The notes below the pieces were generated by a model. That model was given only the letters and a program-made list of their open reading frames with translations. It did not search any database and was not told the origin of the DNA. The position numbers and the translations under genes were made by a program. This document shows, one piece after another, positions 18,428-20,668 of a stretch of DNA of 20,668 bases. This DNA is from a virus. The number at the start of each line of letters is the position of its first letter. The stretch's first letter is position 1. The stretch spans positions 1-20,668 of IMG/VR virus record IMGVR_UViG_2124908038_000026. One strand, written 5' to 3'.

Positions 18428-19489
18428 ATGTCAACACAACAAGTATTAACAGGGTGGTACACCCTTTTAGATGTGGTTCAGGACTATACGTCCATGGCTT
18501 CAAATGCTTTACTGCTTGAGATAGCCCGAATCATGGATAGGGAGATTCCGTTTTTAAAGATACTCCCTATGGTGGCTTCAAATGAAATTCTGTCCAATTT
18601 GGGTAACAGGACAGATTATTTGCCGAGTCCGGGGACGAGACGGTTTAATTCCGGTATTTTGGCATCCGCTTCCAAGGATATTCCTATTCGTGATGATATA
18701 GCCCTCTTTGCGGACTATGTTGAATTGGATAAGGAAATGTGGGAGATACAGAATGAACCGAATAAATGGAGAGCGAATAAGATTAAAGATCATCTTGTCG
18801 GCCTCGAAAAGAAACTGGAAACCGTTCTTTGGTACGGTAATCCAGCCTATGAACCTGGTTCATTTAGAGGAATAATGACCAGATTCAATAACCTAACCTC
18901 TGTGCCTAACGGCCTTACGGATTGGGTTCCGAATGTATGGTCAGGTGGAGCTTCATCCGGTTATATGACAAGTGCTGTTTTTATGGAATTAGGGCCGGAA
19001 AAGGTCTATGGGATTTATCCCAAAAACCTCGCTGGTGGTCTTCATATTCAAGATTTGGGTGAAGATACTAAGACGATAACCAATGTCGCGGGTAATGCTC
19101 AACTCAGTATGTATCAGGTGCTGCGCACCTATATTCGCTGGGCTTTGGGTATTCAGGTTCTTGATGAACGTTGTGTTCAAAGAATCGCCAACATCAATTC
19201 CGTTGCGTTGTCAACCAATAACTTCGATGAAAACATTTTCATCCAAGCGAAGAACTGGTTGCCAGGTAAAGGTGAAGCGGCAGGAACGGTTCTGTTTGTC
19301 AATCGTGCAGTAAAAACACAGATTGACATTCGTTCAGTATCTCAGAAACTTAACACTTATTTTACTCAGAATCAGGATACGGGTGACGTATTTGGAAGAA
19401 GTGTAACACGGTTCCAGAATATTCCAGTTCTTGTCTCTGAAATGATCTTAGGCGTTCCCGGTCAGACGACCGAGACCGCTGTTTCATAA
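18428..19489 (+). CDS. Major capsid protein, epsilon15 gp7/BPP-1 type (353 aa)
   Basis: The main shell protein, HK97-fold by family. The N-terminal arm (LLDVVQDYTSMASNALLLEI) and EIPFLKILPMVASNE lead to the E-loop (TDYLPSPGTRRFNSGILASA). Later segments are LEKKLETVLWYGNPAYEPGS (spine), VFMELGPEKVYGIYPKNLAG with LHIQDLGEDTKT, and YQVLRTYIRWALGIQVLDER with VQRIANI. This order (FGPexVxGIYPK, G-L-x-x-xDLGE, LRTxxxWxxGxxVxD) is that of the gp7-type capsid proteins of podoviruses. SD GAAGGAG. Confidence 0.9.
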   Translation: MSTQQVLTGWYTLLDVVQDYTSMASNALLLEIARIMDREIPFLKILPMVASNEILSNLGNRTDYLPSPGTRRFNSGILASASKDIPIRDDIALFADYVELDKEMWEIQNEPNKWRANKIKDHLVGLEKKLETVLWYGNPAYEPGSFRGIMTRFNNLTSVPNGLTDWVPNVWSGGASSGYMTSAVFMELGPEKVYGIYPKNLAGGLHIQDLGEDTKTITNVAGNAQLSMYQVLRTYIRWALGIQVLDERCVQRIANINSVALSTNNFDENIFIQAKNWLPGKGEAAGTVLFVNRAVKTQIDIRSVSQKLNTYFTQNQDTGDVFGRSVTRFQNIPVLVSEMILGVPGQTTETAVS

Positions 19490-19501
19490 GGAGGTGTCAC
19501 T

Positions 19502-20023
19502 ATGATATCAGATGCTACTTTATATATTCACGGAACTGGATCAATAGCCTTTGGGCCGCTTTCTGTTACTGCCCTTGGTGTTGTTGGAGATAGTTGCTGT
19601 TCATCCGCAACTCAGTACAGTAATTGTGAACTTGATTTTGGTGCGCCGGGTGTGGCTTCCGCCTATCCGTATATTTCTCAGTTCCCCAGCTATACAGAAA
19701 AAGGATATACCAATCCTCCTGAAGTTGTGGGCGTGGGTGGAGTGCCCTGGGGATTGAAAGTGCAGATTATGTCGTCTTTTGCAACTTCCACAAGCATTCG
19801 TTTTGATGTGTGCTCTGCTGCGACTGTTTCAGCGACTATAGCGATTGCGACTAGAACACTTACTCTGGCTCAGTTGCAGGTAATCGGGGCTTGTTATTTT
19901 ATACCTGTAAATCCCTATCAGGTACTAGAATTTAACAGGTTCTATGCGTATCTAACTGGTAGTGCGGCTACTGCAGGAACTATTATCTCATGGTTTGGGC
20001 CGAGAACTGGCGGAGAGATTTAA
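19502..20023 (+). CDS. Bbp16-like capsid cement (decoration) protein (173 aa)
   Basis: Follows the capsid gene with SD AAGGAGG. The N-terminal extension is variable (MISDATLYIHGTGSIAFGPL). The C-terminal jelly-roll-like part begins at PWGLKVQIMSSFATSTSIRF and runs through VLEFNRFYAYLTGSAATAGT to IISWFGPRTGG. In BPP-1 the cement protein gene also directly follows the major capsid gene. It would trimerise on the shell surface. Family assignment is from memory of the pattern and gene order. Confidence 0.75.
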   Translation: MISDATLYIHGTGSIAFGPLSVTALGVVGDSCCSSATQYSNCELDFGAPGVASAYPYISQFPSYTEKGYTNPPEVVGVGGVPWGLKVQIMSSFATSTSIRFDVCSAATVSATIAIATRTLTLAQLQVIGACYFIPVNPYQVLEFNRFYAYLTGSAATAGTIISWFGPRTGGEI

Positions 20024-20032
20024 TTAAACATC

Positions 20033-20062
20033 GAGGGAGGGGATTTTAATGTCCTCTCCCTC
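20033..20062 (+). other. Stable hairpin after the cement gene
   Basis: GAGGGAGGGGA (20033-20043) pairs with TCCTCTCCCTC (20052-20062) over eleven positions with one G-U and an eight-base loop TTTTAATG. It lies ten bases after the stop at 20023. There is no U-tract on either strand, so it is not a standard terminator. It may protect the upstream capsid message from 3' decay or lower downstream expression. Confidence 0.5.
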
Positions 20063-20086
20063 TACAAACACGAAAGGAAAAAAGTT

Positions 20087-20479
20087 ATGGGTAAAACAGT
20101 AAAGGCTGTATGTTTGAAACAGGTTTTTGACAGCAAGAAGTGTATTCATTATCGTCCCGGAGATATCGAAGAACAACTCGATCTGGATAACGAGGCTGCT
20201 TTGTTTTTCAAACTTATACCTGAAGACCGTAAATATGCAAGGGAAGTAGAAGCAAAACGTATTGAAGCACGAGAAAAAGAAATTCAGGAAATGACATCTG
20301 AAGGATTTGCTAACCTCTATGATTTCCGGCAGTATAAAAATCAGATCGAACAAGTTGAAGAAGGTGAAACAAATGTTGACTATGTTTGCATAAAGTGTGG
20401 AAAACCTTTTGATACTGCTAGTCAGTTACGCGGACACAACATGACCTGCGGAAAGAAAGAAGCTGCAAGTATAGCTTGA
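20087..20479 (+). CDS. Head-region protein with C-terminal zinc finger (130 aa)
   Basis: SD GAAAGGAAAAAAG. The N-terminal part (VKAVCLKQVFDSKKCIHYRP, then IPEDRKYAREV) is followed by a charged helix and a C-terminal YVCIKCGKPFDTASQLRGHN plus MTCGKKE, with C101, C104, H117 and C121 spaced as a C2HC (C2H2-like) finger. Proteins of this kind occur after capsid genes in several podoviruses. It may bind DNA or a head component; the role is not known. Confidence 0.7.
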   Translation: MGKTVKAVCLKQVFDSKKCIHYRPGDIEEQLDLDNEAALFFKLIPEDRKYAREVEAKRIEAREKEIQEMTSEGFANLYDFRQYKNQIEQVEEGETNVDYVCIKCGKPFDTASQLRGHNMTCGKKEAASIA

Positions 20480-20503
20480 GTAATTACATAAAGGAGAAAA
20501 ACA

Positions 20504-20668
20504 ATGGCAAAGTATTTAGATAACACAGCGGTAAAGGATGTAGGGTTAACAGCAATTAAGAATGGGGCAATCCGAGCAGTTTTCTGCTCCGCTGCTCCGG
20601 CTAACTACGCAGGAGTAGGCGCCGTTGCTTTAATGACTGCAACTATTTCTTCAACAGATTTGACTATT
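20504..20668 (+). CDS. Start of a further head/tail gene, truncated by the window end
   Basis: SD AAGGAG eight bases before the ATG. The first 55 codons are visible: MAKYLDNTAVKDVGLTAIKN, then GAIRAVFCSAAPANYAGVGA. The Ala/Gly-rich, weakly charged sequence and position fit a structural or head-completion gene, but the family cannot be named from this part. Confidence 0.65.
   Translation, partial: MAKYLDNTAVKDVGLTAIKNGAIRAVFCSAAPANYAGVGAVALMTATISSTDLTI

Noticed and set aside
1-20668. CRISPR array, diversity-generating retroelement or integrase
   Set aside because: Relatives such as BPP-1 carry a retroelement, but no spaced repeats, reverse transcriptase or recombinase motif is visible in this window.

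Overview
The window looks like part of the genome of a tailed double-stranded DNA phage or prophage, AT-leaning and densely packed. Genes overlap by ATGA or TAATG or are separated by a few bases, most carry a strong purine-rich Shine-Dalgarno (SD) sequence (AAGGAGG, GTGAGG), and several start with TTG or GTG. The head genes (terminase, head-to-tail connector-type portal, scaffold, gp7-like capsid, Bbp16-like cement protein) resemble podoviruses such as Bordetella BPP-1 and Salmonella epsilon15. The host cannot be named from this sequence. No integrase, tRNA, CRISPR array or reverse transcriptase is visible. Both ends of the window cut through genes.

Layout. (1) 1-1740, leftward: a strong sigma70-type promoter near 1742-1770 reads into small early-type genes, including a conserved coiled-coil protein and several very short ORFs. 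(2) 1742-1847: back-to-back promoters around a perfect inverted repeat, a classic switch region. The rightward promoter appears to fire straight into the ATG of a Cro/C1-type repressor, predicting a leaderless mRNA. (3) 1847-9023, rightward early/middle operon: regulator, zinc-ribbon proteins, two HNH nucleases, small membrane peptides, a replication-initiation-type protein, a DNA methyltransferase, a metallophosphoesterase, a nucleoside-deoxyribosyltransferase-like enzyme and many small unknowns. (4) 9022-10298: a leftward cassette of five small genes, bounded by a convergent terminator and a divergent control region with repeats. (5) 10470-11168: a second predicted leaderless gene, then about 400 bp of non-coding DNA with two good promoters. 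(6) 11169-20668: late packaging and head module: small and large terminase, small connector-region genes, portal, Bbp19-like protein, a beta-structured protein of the decoration type, a glycosyltransferase-like protein, a tiny Gly/Lys-rich protein, scaffold, major capsid, cement protein, a zinc-finger protein and the start of a further gene.

How it fits together. The repressor would set the balance between the left and right early transcripts. The right operon supplies replication, methylation and nucleotide-related functions, and the late module packages DNA into the prohead.

The most interesting signals are: a compact RNA at 3025-3127 with two crossing 10-bp helices, a U tail and its own possible promoter; an identical style of C-terminal tail on the scaffold protein and on a 52-residue protein encoded just before it; an HNH gene sitting between a methyltransferase-like N-terminal fragment and an intact methyltransferase; and a terminator-like hairpin whose 3' arm is the portal ribosome-binding site.
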